From: Rhodospira trueperi
Lineage (GTDB): Bacteria; Pseudomonadota; Alphaproteobacteria; Rhodospirillales; Rhodospirillaceae
NCBI RefSeq assembly: GCF_900101965.1
Contig: NZ_FNAP01000012.1
Location: 62,001 to 126,000, forward strand
Reading direction: 5' to 3'
DNA: 64,000 nt
How positions within the stretch are numbered: the first letter of the stretch is position 1; each line of letters opens with the position of its first letter. The notes beneath the pieces are model-generated. The model made no database searches. It was not told where the DNA came from and saw only the letters and a list, made by a program, of their open reading frames with translations. Shown in pieces: positions 51,878 through 62,219 of this stretch. The position numbers were made by a program, and so were the translations under genes.

Positions 51878-53169
51878 GCCCGCTCCCGGTTTTCGGCCGC
51901 CGCGCGCCACACCGGCAACAGGTCTTCCTCCAAAACCGTACGCCAGGACGGCGCCGTTGCCTCCACGACGGCCCGCGCCCGGACGCCCATCTCCCGGCGC
52001 GCCTCCACATCCAGCAGAAGCGGTTCAATCGCCGCCGCCCACGCCGTTGGGTCGGCGTCCTCCACCAGCACGCCGTCCATCCCGTGCGCCCGCACGAAGC
52101 GCGCCCCGCCATCGCGCGCCGATACCACCACGGGCAGGCCACAGGCGCGCGCTTCCAGCACCACGTTCGGCGACACCTCGCTTTCCGACGGAAAGACAAA
52201 CACGTCCGCGCTGGCATACAGGGCCGGCAATGCCGCCTGGGGCAACGGGCCGGGCGCGCAGGCATGGTCCGGCCCCAGCAACGCCATGACGTCGGCGCGG
52301 CGCCCCCCTTCGCCCACCGCCAGAACGTAGGGCGCCTGCCCTCGGTCCAGCAGCAGGCGGGCCGCCCGGGCCAGCGTCATCAGCCGTTTGCTGTCGTCGG
52401 CGCGGCCGACGAACAACAGCAGCGGTCGATCCGCCGGCACACCCAGATCCAGACGCAAACGCGCCCGGTCGCGGTGCTTGGGATGGAAGCGGTCGAGGTC
52501 GATCCCCCGACGCAGCCACCCCACCCGATCAGCGCCCAGTTCGGCCTCGGCCATCGCCCGATCCGGCTCGCGTGAGACCAGCACCCGATCACAATCGGCA
52601 ACGAACCGGGCCACCTTGCGCGCCGCGCGCCGCCCCAGCCGCCCCGGCAGATCGAGATCCTCCAGAACGCGACGGCCGAGCCAACCGGCCCCGACCCAAC
52701 GCGCGAGGATTTCCCGGGAGTAAACCGTGGTGAAGGTCGGCAGGTCGGTGTGGATCGAGGCCGTCAACCCGGTGCCCCGGCGCGCCGCCACGCGCCGCGC
52801 GGTTCGGGAGAACGCGAACGTGTCGGTGCAATGCAACACGTCGTGCCGGCGCAAGTGCCGCGCCAGCCGGCCGTGATGTCGGGCAAGGTCGGTATGCCCC
52901 GCGCCTTGGGCCAGAAAGGGAAACCGCGCCGTGCCCAGCACCGGCGGCACGGCATGGAAGCGGACATGCCCGGCCAGCGGCTCCACCATCTCGTCCTTGC
53001 CCTCCGCCATGGTGTAGACGGTCAGGTCCAGAACATCGGGCGACAGCGTGGCCGCGGCCTCGGCGAAGCGTTCCCAGCATTTGACGTGCCCCCCGGCGGT
53101 TGGTCCCCGCGCCAGTGTGATCAACACGGCAACGGACAGCGGGCGGGATGATGGCGGTGCGGTCGTCAT
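51874..53169 (-). CDS. GT4-type glycosyltransferase
   Basis: A 431-residue GT-B glycosyltransferase. N-terminal Rossmann half opens with AVLITLARGPTAGGHVKCWERFAE and contains DVLHCTDTFAFSRTARRV; the C-terminal half has PLLLFVGRADDSKRL, the E-x7-E motif in FPSESEVSPNVVLEARACGLPVV and the final helix. Donor and acceptor are unknown. Its start (ATG, 53169) is divergent from the thioredoxin-like gene, with 206 bases between. Translationally coupled to the LPG_synthase_TM gene, which suggests a joint task in making and flipping a glycolipid. Confidence 0.88.
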   Translation of the reverse strand: MTTAPPSSRPLSVAVLITLARGPTAGGHVKCWERFAEAAATLSPDVLDLTVYTMAEGKDEMVEPLAGHVRFHAVPPVLGTARFPFLAQGAGHTDLARHHGRLARHLRRHDVLHCTDTFAFSRTARRVAARRGTGLTASIHTDLPTFTTVYSREILARWVGAGWLGRRVLEDLDLPGRLGRRAARKVARFVADCDRVLVSREPDRAMAEAELGADRVGWLRRGIDLDRFHPKHRDRARLRLDLGVPADRPLLLFVGRADDSKRLMTLARAARLLLDRGQAPYVLAVGEGGRRADVMALLGPDHACAPGPLPQAALPALYASADVFVFPSESEVSPNVVLEARACGLPVVVSARDGGARFVRAHGMDGVLVEDADPTAWAAAIEPLLLDVEARREMGVRARAVVEATAPSWRTVLEEDLLPVWRAAAENRERA

Positions 53170-53375
53170 GAGGGTTCCGGAGGTGTCTGTTGGCGCCCCG
53201 TCGGGCGGGCGGACCATGCCATGCCGGCGGTCCCCCGCGCAACGGCCCGTCCTGCGCCAACACCCCTTGCCTCCTTGGGCCGTCCGGACCAAGTATGGGG
53301 CCAAGATCCTGGCCCCTTCCGCCGCCTGCGGGCGGGCCGCCCTCATCCATGGCCGACAAGGAAACGGAACGAACA

Positions 53376-54296
53376 ATGGCGATCATTCTCGATGGAGAAA
53401 GCACCACCGTCAGCACGGCGGCCCCGGCGGCGGGCGGTGACCTCATCAAGGACGGCACCACGGATACCTTCATGGCCGACGTGATCGAGGCCTCGAACAG
53501 CGTCCCCGTGGTGGTGGACTTCTGGGCGCCCTGGTGCGGCCCGTGCAAGACCCTGGGGCCGATGCTGGAAAAACTGGTGCGCCAGATGGGCGGCGCCGTG
53601 CGCATGGTCAAGATCAATGTCGACGAGAACCAGGAACTTGCCGCCCAGTTGCGGGTGCAGTCCATCCCCACGGTATACGGCTTCAGGCAGGGCCGCCCGG
53701 TGGACGCCTTCGCCGGCGCGCTGCCGGAAAGCCAAATCAAACAGTTCCTCTCGGGTCTGACGGGCGGAGCCGAGAACTCCGTCGACGCGCTTCTGGAGGA
53801 GGCCGCCCAGGCGCTGGAAGGGGGCGACACGGAGACCGCGCTGTCCCTGTATCAGCAGGTGCTGCAGGCCGACCAGGGCAACCCGAAGGCCATCGCCGGC
53901 TACCTGCGCGGCTTGATCGCCAACGGCCAGAGCGGCGACGCCGCGCAGATTGTCGCCCAGCTTCCCGCCGACTTGCTGCGCGACCCGGACATCGCCGCCG
54001 CCAAGACCAAGCTGGAACTGTCGCAGGAAAGCGCGGGGCCCGTTGCGGAACTGCGCGCCAAGGTCGAGGCCGAGCCGGACAACCATCAGGCCCGCTATGA
54101 TCTGGCCAACGCGCTGTACGCCGCCGATCAGGCCGACGCGGCGGTCGAGGAACTGCTGGAGGTGTTCCGCCGCGACCGCTCCTGGAACGACGACGCCGCG
54201 CGCCAGCGCCTGCTGAAGATCTTCGAGGCCCTGGGACCCGGCCATCCCGCGGCCGTCAACGGCCGACGCCGCCTGTCCGCGCTGGTGTTTTCCTGA
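53376..54296 (+). CDS. Thioredoxin-TPR protein (CnoX/YbbN-like)
   Basis: A 306-residue protein: thioredoxin fold (about 25-135) with the redox motif WCGPC (Cys54, Cys57) and cis-Pro loop VQSIPTVYGF, then TPR-like helices (ALEGGDTETALSLYQQVLQADQGNPKAI on, about 145-300). This is the CnoX/YbbN architecture, a holdase that protects proteins from over-oxidation and hands them to GroEL. Unlike E. coli CnoX (SQHC) the active site here is a full CxxC and should be redox active. The ATG at 53376 has purine-rich sequence upstream; an ATG nine codons earlier lacks a site. A LON-domain gene follows by 34 bases. Confidence 0.9.
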   Translation: MAIILDGESTTVSTAAPAAGGDLIKDGTTDTFMADVIEASNSVPVVVDFWAPWCGPCKTLGPMLEKLVRQMGGAVRMVKINVDENQELAAQLRVQSIPTVYGFRQGRPVDAFAGALPESQIKQFLSGLTGGAENSVDALLEEAAQALEGGDTETALSLYQQVLQADQGNPKAIAGYLRGLIANGQSGDAAQIVAQLPADLLRDPDIAAAKTKLELSQESAGPVAELRAKVEAEPDNHQARYDLANALYAADQADAAVEELLEVFRRDRSWNDDAARQRLLKIFEALGPGHPAAVNGRRRLSALVFS

Positions 54297-54330
54297 CGCA
54301 GCGCCCTCTCCAACCGGAAAGACCCGCCGC

Positions 54331-54996
54331 ATGGTCCGCGCCTTCCAGCCCCGGTTCGACGAACTTCCGGAGACGGTTCCGATCTTCCCGCTCACCGGGG
54401 TGCTTCTGCTGCCCGGCGGTCGGTTGCCGCTCAACATCTTCGAGCCACGCTATCTGAACATGGTTGAGGATGCCCTGGGCGCGCGCCGGCTGATGGCCAT
54501 GGTCCAGCCGCGACAGGAGGGCTCGGACAGCACGGAGGCGGACCCGACGCTGTACGGCGTGGCCTGTCTGGGCCGCATCGTCTCGTTCGAGGAATCGCCG
54601 GACGGCCGCCTGCTGCTGACCCTGCTGGGGCTCAACCGCTTTCACCTGGGCGAGGAACTGCCGCTGCATCGCGGCTATCGGCGGGTGCGGGCGGACTATT
54701 CGTCCTATGCGCGGGATCTCGACGAACAGGGCGCGGTCACCCTCGACCGTGACCGGCTGTTCGAGGTGCTCAAGCCGTTCGCGGCCAACCATGGCCTGTC
54801 GTTCAACTGGGACATCATGCGCGACGTGGACACCGGCCCGCTGCTCACCTCGCTGGCCATGGTCTGCCCGTTCGAGCCACGCGAGAAGCAGGCACTGCTG
54901 GAAGCCGACACACCGCAGGCGCGGGCCGACATGATCCTGACCCTTCTGGAAATGGGGGCCTTCGGCACCCCCTCCGGCGGCGGTGTCCGGCAGTAG
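54331..54996 (+). CDS. LON substrate-binding domain protein (no protease domain)
   Basis: A 221-residue stand-alone LON N-terminal domain (PF02190): ETVPIFPLTGVLLLPGGRLPLNIFEPRYL is the family opening (residues about 14-42), then LGRIVSFEESPDGRLLLTLLG and LLTSLAMVCPFEPREKQALLEAD. There is no ATPase or protease part. The role of these stand-alone proteins is unclear; substrate recognition or adaptor functions are suggested. It is probably co-transcribed with the CnoX-like gene, which fits a protein quality-control pair. It converges on the transglycosylase gene, 26 bases apart. Confidence 0.9.
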   Translation: MVRAFQPRFDELPETVPIFPLTGVLLLPGGRLPLNIFEPRYLNMVEDALGARRLMAMVQPRQEGSDSTEADPTLYGVACLGRIVSFEESPDGRLLLTLLGLNRFHLGEELPLHRGYRRVRADYSSYARDLDEQGAVTLDRDRLFEVLKPFAANHGLSFNWDIMRDVDTGPLLTSLAMVCPFEPREKQALLEADTPQARADMILTLLEMGAFGTPSGGGVRQ

Positions 54997-55022
54997 CAAA
55001 GGAACGCCGGGCGACGACCGAC

Positions 55023-56501
55023 CTACCCCGTCCGCATCGGATCGAGAATGGCGGCGATGGCGCGTTCGGCGCGGTCGCCGGTGAGGACCTCACGGGTCGG
55101 ACGGACCATCGGCGACGCCGTTGATCCAGACCCGGTCTTCAGCGACGCGAGCAGGGCGAGGCGCAGGGCCGGCTGTTCGGCCGACAGATCGCCAGCGCCG
55201 GCGGTCGCGGCGCGCGCATCGGCTACACTGATGGACCGGAAGACGATGGAAGCGGCCCGCGCCAGCGACAGGAACGGCACCTCGGTGGCGGGGGCGGAGG
55301 CGCGTGTGGCGGCCCCGGTGTGGCCTCGCGCCGATGTCCGGGTTGCGTCATCCAGCAACGCCGCCATGGCCAGAGCCGACGGCCCCGGGAGCCGCGGGCC
55401 TTCCGTCGCTCCGGCCTCTTCCGTCGCCGGCTCAAGGCCCAGAATGCGGGCGATGGCCGACTCGGAAAGGCCGTCCGCTGGCGACGGTAGCGCGCCCGAC
55501 CCTGAACCGGACGCCGAACCGCGCGCCACCATCACCGCGTCCGTGCCCGGACCCGCGCCCGTGGGAATCACCGGAACATCGCGCAGGGCGGAGGGCACCG
55601 GCGCCTCGCCCGTGGCGCCCCGGGCCACGCGGACGTCTCCGTCCAGGGGAGGCGCGGCCCAATCCGGCCGGCGCCCGGGCGGCATCGGAGGCCGCTCGGC
55701 GCCCCAGGCCACCTGCCCCATGTCCTCGCGCGGCGGCGCCGTCGGCTTGGCCCCCGGTGGGCGCGGCGGCGGCCCGGCCACGAGATCGGGCACGGAGGCG
55801 AAACCGCGCATGGCACGGGTGATGGTCGAATCCATCAGGTGGCGGACTTCCTCCAGCGTGCGAGGGCGGCCGTTCACCCGAAACAGGCCTGGATTGGCGG
55901 CGGCCGCCTCCGGCAGCACGCGCTCGGCCGGGGTGTGTGGCGCGCGGGCGGCTGCGTCCAGGAACGTGACCGCGCCGGTCGGGCCCAGGAAATGGGCCAG
56001 ATAGATCTCCGTGGCCGACGGAGAGCGGCCCAGCGCCTGACGCAGGATCGCCTTGTTGCTGCCGGCGTATTCAGCGGCCATGAGCGCCGACACGCGCGGA
56101 TCATCGCGCAGCGCCAGCACGCGGGCCTCAACGGCGGGATCGGCGACGGTGAACCGTCCCCGGGAATCGACCTGAATCGCGGCCGCAACATCGCCCAGAC
56201 CGTGCCCGGGGCCGTAGCGATGCACCATTTCGAACCAAGTGTCGCGGGTGAACTGGAACAGACCCCGCGCCGTTCCGCGCGCGTTGGCGGCGTCCGGCCG
56301 AAAACCGCTTTCCTGGTGGGCCTTGGCCAACATGTAGGTGAAATCAACGCCCGTCCGGCGGCTGGCGTCGCGGATGCCGACAAGCACATCGCGCCCGACC
56401 GTGCGGCCATTGACCCGCACGGTCGCCGCCAGTTGCTGGGGCGGGGGTTGGGCGATGACGCCCTTTCCGACCGGCGATCCCGTCACACCGCGCCCTCCCA
56501 T
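55023..56501 (-). CDS. Lytic transglycosylase-like protein with a long low-complexity C-terminal region
   Basis: A 492-residue protein. Residues about 35-190 are an SLT-type lysozyme fold: FTYMLAKAHQESGFRPDA with the catalytic Glu64, ARGLFQFTRDTW and EIYLAHFLGPTGA. The remaining 300 residues are Pro/Gly/Ala/Ser-rich and probably disordered (for example PPPRPPGAKPTAPPRED), ending with an alanine-rich helical stretch. No signal peptide is seen at the N-terminus (MGGRGVTGSPVGKGVIAQ), so export would need another route. The family would cleave peptidoglycan between MurNAc and GlcNAc; a role in assembling a cell-wall-spanning machine is possible but not shown by the neighbours. Confidence 0.82.
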   Translation of the reverse strand: MGGRGVTGSPVGKGVIAQPPPQQLAATVRVNGRTVGRDVLVGIRDASRRTGVDFTYMLAKAHQESGFRPDAANARGTARGLFQFTRDTWFEMVHRYGPGHGLGDVAAAIQVDSRGRFTVADPAVEARVLALRDDPRVSALMAAEYAGSNKAILRQALGRSPSATEIYLAHFLGPTGAVTFLDAAARAPHTPAERVLPEAAAANPGLFRVNGRPRTLEEVRHLMDSTITRAMRGFASVPDLVAGPPPRPPGAKPTAPPREDMGQVAWGAERPPMPPGRRPDWAAPPLDGDVRVARGATGEAPVPSALRDVPVIPTGAGPGTDAVMVARGSASGSGSGALPSPADGLSESAIARILGLEPATEEAGATEGPRLPGPSALAMAALLDDATRTSARGHTGAATRASAPATEVPFLSLARAASIVFRSISVADARAATAGAGDLSAEQPALRLALLASLKTGSGSTASPMVRPTREVLTGDRAERAIAAILDPMRTG

Positions 56502-56655
56502 CCTTCAGCCCCCAGGGCATGCATTGTGCGTGCAGGGACCGCGATCCCATCAGAGTGCGGGAAAAAGGGTGGAAGAGCGGTTAACGCGCCGTCGCCACGT
56601 TCCGCGCGCCGGATCAGTGGATTCGGTGACGCGGCGCACTGGCCAGCTTTTTGGT

Positions 56656-57996
56656 CTACGCCATGGTCTTGCGGATGTCGCTCAGGAAGCTGTCCACCTT
56701 TTCCGTCAGGTGCTCGGCCTGCTTGGCCAAATCCGCCGCCGCCGCCAGGACCTCGTCGGCCGAGTGGCCGGTCTCACCGGCGGCCTGGGTGACGTCGCCG
56801 ATGTTACTGGAGACGTCGGTCGTGGCGTTGCTGGCCTCCTGGACGTTGCGCGCGATTTCGCGGGTGGCCGCGCCCTGCTGTTCCACCGCCGCCGCGATGG
56901 CCGACGCGATCTCGCTGATTGCCGCGATGGTGCCGCCGATGCCCTGGATGGCGTTGACGGCGTCGCGGGTCGCGCCCTGGACGGTGCCGATCTGGTTGCT
57001 GATGTCCTCGGTGGCGCGGGCGGTCTGGCTGGCGAGGCTCTTGACCTCGTTGGCGACCACGGCGAAGCCCTTGCCGGCCTCGCCGGCGCGGGCCGCCTCG
57101 ATGGTGGCGTTCAGCGCGAGCAGGTTGGTTTGGCTGGCGATATCGTTGATCAGCTTGACCACGGCGCCGATCTTTTCGGCGGCATTGGCCAGCGATTCCA
57201 CCATCTCGTTGGTGCGCGTCGCCTCCTCCACGGCCGCCCCGGCGATGCGGGTCGATTCGGTCACCTGCCGGGAGATTTCGGCGATGGAACTGTGCAACTG
57301 CTCGGTCGCCGAGGCCACGGTCTGCACGTTCATCGAGGCCGTCTGGGCCGCATTGGCGACAAGCTGGGTCTGGTCCGACGTGGCGGTGGCGGTGCGGGTC
57401 ATCGCGGCGGCGGTGTTCTGAAGCTCGGTCGCGGCGGCCGCGACGATCTCCACCATGCCGTGGACGTCGTGCTCGAACTTGGCGGCGTGCTCGTTCAGCA
57501 GGTTGGCCGCGCGCTCCCGAGCGGTCTGGATGTAGACCGAGATGGCGACGTCCATGTCCAGGAACAGCGCCCGAGTGATGGCCGACATGACCGCGACGCC
57601 CTGTTTCGGGTTTTTGCGATAGGCGTTCGCCATGACCAAGGCCACGCGGTTGATGACGAAGGCATAGCCGCCCAGATACCAGCGCGGCTCCAGCCCGACC
57701 CGTTCATGGGTGCGGCCGATGCGGTCGGCGGTGCGCATGTAGGCCTCGTCAAACCGGCCGCTGAAGACGTTCTCCATCCAGTGCTTTTTCTGCATGTCGC
57801 GGGCGTGCTTCATGCGCGCGGGAGAATCGAACATCTCCACCATGCCAGGGGTGGCCTTGATGAGACCGTAGAAGTCCTCAAGGATTCCGTCCATGTGCGG
57901 TACCAGCGCCTTGCGGCCCTCGTCCAGAAGGCTGACCATGGACGGGTCGATCTTGAGAAAGGACAACCGACCCCCGCGATCCATCTGATCCGACAT
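56656..57996 (-). CDS. Globin-coupled methyl-accepting chemotaxis protein (soluble oxygen/haem sensor)
   Basis: A 446-residue cytoplasmic chemoreceptor with no membrane helix. Residues about 10-170 are a protoglobin-type sensor with proximal His97 in [21 protein letters not shown]-type sequence (residues 91-111). The rest is an MCP signalling domain whose hairpin tip reads [20 protein letters not shown] and [13 protein letters not shown] (about 290-330). It resembles HemAT-type aerotaxis receptors that bind O2 at haem. The ATG at 57996 follows AAGG/GGGAA; there are 11 extra in-frame codons upstream with no better start. No other chemotaxis gene is in the window. Confidence 0.92.
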   Translation of the reverse strand: MSDQMDRGGRLSFLKIDPSMVSLLDEGRKALVPHMDGILEDFYGLIKATPGMVEMFDSPARMKHARDMQKKHWMENVFSGRFDEAYMRTADRIGRTHERVGLEPRWYLGGYAFVINRVALVMANAYRKNPKQGVAVMSAITRALFLDMDVAISVYIQTARERAANLLNEHAAKFEHDVHGMVEIVAAAATELQNTAAAMTRTATATSDQTQLVANAAQTASMNVQTVASATEQLHSSIAEISRQVTESTRIAGAAVEEATRTNEMVESLANAAEKIGAVVKLINDIASQTNLLALNATIEAARAGEAGKGFAVVANEVKSLASQTARATEDISNQIGTVQGATRDAVNAIQGIGGTIAAISEIASAIAAAVEQQGAATREIARNVQEASNATTDVSSNIGDVTQAAGETGHSADEVLAAAADLAKQAEHLTEKVDSFLSDIRKTMA

Positions 57997-58217
57997 TTCC
58001 CGACCTTTCCTGCCCTGAGATCTTCGCAACCGCTTTGTTATGCATCAACTTTCGGTCGAAGACGCCGCCACTTCGTTTCAGATCGACAATGCCCTTTGCC
58101 CCCAGGCAACGCAAGGACGTTCCGGAGCGACGGGGCGGCGGAGAGAAAACGGGTATTGCCCTTGGCCGTACCGATTGTCTATGAGTGAGGCCGGTTCACG
58201 GTCAGGATCGCCGCACC

Positions 58218-58303
<86 letters not shown>

Positions 58304-58406
58304 TGCGAGGATCATTGGAGCGGTTCTCTTCGGTTCCGACCCCCGACGCTCCCGTTTCGCCCACCCCCGCCGTCCCTTGTCATTTTCACTAGTGCCGGAT
58401 CAAGCC

Positions 58407-59741
58407 ATGCAGGTAACGGAAACCCTCACCGAGGATCTCAAGCGCGAATTCAAGGTTGTCGTTCCCGCCGACACCCTGAACGAGAAGACGGAGGCGCGCC
58501 TGACCGAGGTCGGGTCACAAGTTCGCATTCCCGGTTTCCGTCCCGGCAAGGTGCCCATGTCGCTGCTGAAGAAACGATTCGGCGGCCACGTCATGGGGGA
58601 GATTCTGGAGCAGACCGCGCAGGAGGCCGTTGATGGTGTCATCAAGGACCATGAATTGCGCCCCGCGCTTCAGCCCAAGGTCGAGGTGTCCGAGTATGAG
58701 CCCGAGGGCGACCTCAGTCTGACCATCGCCGTCGAACTGCTGCCCGACATGGGCACCCCCGACTTCTCCGATATCGCGGTTGACCGCGACATCGCCGAGA
58801 TTCCCGAGGAAGAGGTCGACGGCGCGATTGAACGGCTGGCCAACGCCCGGCGCGGCTCGGAGCCGGTGACCGACGACCGTCCCGCCGAAAGCGGGGACAT
58901 CGTCGTTATCGATTTCGTCGGCAAGAAGGACGGCGAGCCCTTCCCGGGCGGCGAGGCCCAGGATTACTCGCTGGAACTGGGCTCCAACACCTTCATTCCC
59001 GGGTTCGAGGATGCCCTGATCGGGGTGCGGGTCGGCGATGAAAAGCAGGTCGACATCACCTTTCCGGAGGACTACGGCGCCGAGGATCTCGCCGGTCAGG
59101 CCGTGACCTTTGATGTGACCGTCAAGGAACTGCGCCAGCCGGCACCGGTGGCTGTGGATGACGAGTTCGCCAAAACCTTCGGCCGCGAGACGCTGGAGGA
59201 GCTGAAGCAGGCGATCCGCGACCAGATCGCCGACGACTACAAGCGGGCGAGCCGGGAGAAGGTCAAGCGCCGCCTGCTCGACAAGCTGGCCGAGAAGTTC
59301 ACCCAGGCGGTCCCCGAGGGGCTTGTCGATGTGGAATTCGACGCCATCTGGAAGCAACTCATGGAAGCCAAGGAGCGCGACCAACTCGAGGATGACGACA
59401 AGGCCAAGTCCGAAGACGAGTTGCGCGCCGAATACCGCACCATCGCCGAACGGCGGGTGCGCCTGGGCCTTCTGCTGGCCAAAGTCGGCGAGGACAACGC
59501 CATCACCGTCACCCAGGAGGACCTGAACCAAGCTCTGATCGAGCAGGTCCGGTCCTATCCGGGCCACGAGCAGGCCGTGATGAACTACTATCGCCAGAAC
59601 CCCCAGGCCATGGAGGAGCTGCGTCCGCCGATCTTTGAAAACAAAGTGGTTGACTACATCCTTGAGCTTGCCCAGGTGACGGAACGCACGGTCACCCCGG
59701 ACGAGTTGAAGGCGCCCGATCCAGAGGGCGAGACCGGGTGA
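58407..59741 (+). CDS. tig: Trigger factor (ribosome-associated chaperone and prolyl isomerase)
   Basis: A 444-residue trigger factor. The ribosome-binding N-terminal domain carries the signature GFRPGKVPMSLLKKRFG (residues about 42-58), the FKBP-type isomerase domain is at about 150-245 (GDIVVIDFVGKKDGEPF; IPGFEDALIGVRVGDEK), and the helical C-terminal arms follow. It binds nascent chains at the exit tunnel. The ATG at 58407 gives the standard N-terminus MQVTETLTEDLKREFKVVV. It begins the conserved tig-clpP-clpX-lon run. Confidence 0.97.
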   Translation: MQVTETLTEDLKREFKVVVPADTLNEKTEARLTEVGSQVRIPGFRPGKVPMSLLKKRFGGHVMGEILEQTAQEAVDGVIKDHELRPALQPKVEVSEYEPEGDLSLTIAVELLPDMGTPDFSDIAVDRDIAEIPEEEVDGAIERLANARRGSEPVTDDRPAESGDIVVIDFVGKKDGEPFPGGEAQDYSLELGSNTFIPGFEDALIGVRVGDEKQVDITFPEDYGAEDLAGQAVTFDVTVKELRQPAPVAVDDEFAKTFGRETLEELKQAIRDQIADDYKRASREKVKRRLLDKLAEKFTQAVPEGLVDVEFDAIWKQLMEAKERDQLEDDDKAKSEDELRAEYRTIAERRVRLGLLLAKVGEDNAITVTQEDLNQALIEQVRSYPGHEQAVMNYYRQNPQAMEELRPPIFENKVVDYILELAQVTERTVTPDELKAPDPEGETG

Positions 59742-59816
59742 TCCGTTTCGCGCGCGACGCGCAGCACCACGCAGCAACACAGTGCCAGCCCCGATCCGCC
59801 AGATTGAGAGAGCTCG

Positions 59817-60470
59817 ATGAAAGACCGTGATCCGATGGAGGTGTACGCGAACACGCTGGTGCCGATGGTGGTCGAGCAGACCAATCGGGGCGAGCGGTCC
59901 TATGACATCTATTCGCGCCTCCTCAAGGAACGCATCATTTTCCTGACCGGCGCCGTCAACGATACCGTGGCCAGCCTGATCTCGGCCCAGCTTCTGTTTC
60001 TGGAGTCGGAGAACCCGACCAAGGACATTGCGTTCTACATCAATTCGCCGGGAGGGGTGGTCACGTCGGGACTCGGCATCTATGACACGATGAATTACAT
60101 CCGCTGCGATGTGTCCACCGTGTGCCTGGGTCAGGCCGCATCCATGGGCTCGCTATTGCTGACGGCGGGCGCGGCGGGCAAGCGCTTCGCCCTGCCCAAC
60201 GCGCGCATCATGGTCCATCAGCCGTCGGGCGGCTTCCAGGGTCAGGCCACCGACATCGAGATTCACGCCAAGGAAATCCTGTCGATCCGCGAGCGGCTGA
60301 ACAACATCTTCTGCCACCACACCGGGCAACCCCTGGAGGTCGTGGAACAGGCCATGGAGCGCGACAAGTTCATGCCGCCCGAGGAGGCCCTTGCGTTCGG
60401 ACTGATCGACGAGGTGGTGACGTCGCGTCATCTGCCCGACGAGGAGACCGACGGCGGGTCGGGCGCCTAG
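59817..60470 (+). CDS. clpP: ATP-dependent Clp protease proteolytic subunit
   Basis: A 217-residue serine protease subunit. The catalytic triad positions are visible: Ser in [13 protein letters not shown], His in [15 protein letters not shown] and the Asp near the C-terminal third ([11 protein letters not shown] lies just after it). [18 protein letters not shown] is the usual oxyanion region. It assembles into a 14-mer driven by ClpX, encoded 258 bases downstream. GAGAG precedes the ATG; a second in-frame ATG six codons on is possible. Confidence 0.97.
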   Translation: MKDRDPMEVYANTLVPMVVEQTNRGERSYDIYSRLLKERIIFLTGAVNDTVASLISAQLLFLESENPTKDIAFYINSPGGVVTSGLGIYDTMNYIRCDVSTVCLGQAASMGSLLLTAGAAGKRFALPNARIMVHQPSGGFQGQATDIEIHAKEILSIRERLNNIFCHHTGQPLEVVEQAMERDKFMPPEEALAFGLIDEVVTSRHLPDEETDGGSGA

Positions 60471-60565
60471 GGCCTGAAGGCCGGACTATCGGCCTGAGCG
60501 TCCGGCAGACGCGCGGGATCACCGCGTGTCACACCGACGCCTTTTTGTCGCACGGCGATTTGTCG

Positions 60566-60595
60566 TTGTGCGCCTGGAGGCTCGGCGGGTAGTAT
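60566..60595 (+). promoter_or_regulatory. Candidate promoter for clpX
   Basis: TTGTGC (60566-60571) and TAGTAT (60590-60595), 18 bases apart, in the 258-base gap between clpP and clpX. A moderate match; it would let clpX be transcribed apart from clpP. Confidence 0.3.
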
Positions 60596-60728
60596 GACGG
60601 TACGGCGAAGAAGGGGCACCCCGGATCGGTGACGGGTGGCCTCGCCCGGGTTTGGCCGACAGCGGCGGTACCCCGAGGCCTCGATGACCCGATTGTCAGC
60701 CGGGGTTGCGCGCGGGAGTGGAGTGGTT

Positions 60729-61994
<1,266 letters not shown>

Positions 61995-62086
61995 CGCGTC
62001 GCCGATGTCCGAGACGCTCCGGGACCCCGTCTGCCCTGTCCGGGCGCCCTGATCAAACCGTCGGTCGCGCGCCCGGGGCGCGCCAC

Positions 62087-62115
62087 CTTGACCGACAGTC
62101 CGACGTGCCCCACAT
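62087..62115 (+). promoter_or_regulatory. Sigma32 (RpoH)-type heat-shock promoter of lon
   Basis: CTTGACC (62087-62093), 14-base spacer, CCCCACAT (62108-62115). This is close to the consensus CTTGAAA-N13/17-CCCCATNT and lies about 105 bases before the lon start codon. Confidence 0.55.
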
Positions 62116-62219
62116 CTCCCGCGCCTGGGCGTAAGGCGGTCTCTCCGCGACGCGGGCGGATCACCGGGGTTCCCGCCAGCCCAGCCCGGCGAAGCCAGCC
62201 CCCAAACAGAGGTCAGCAC

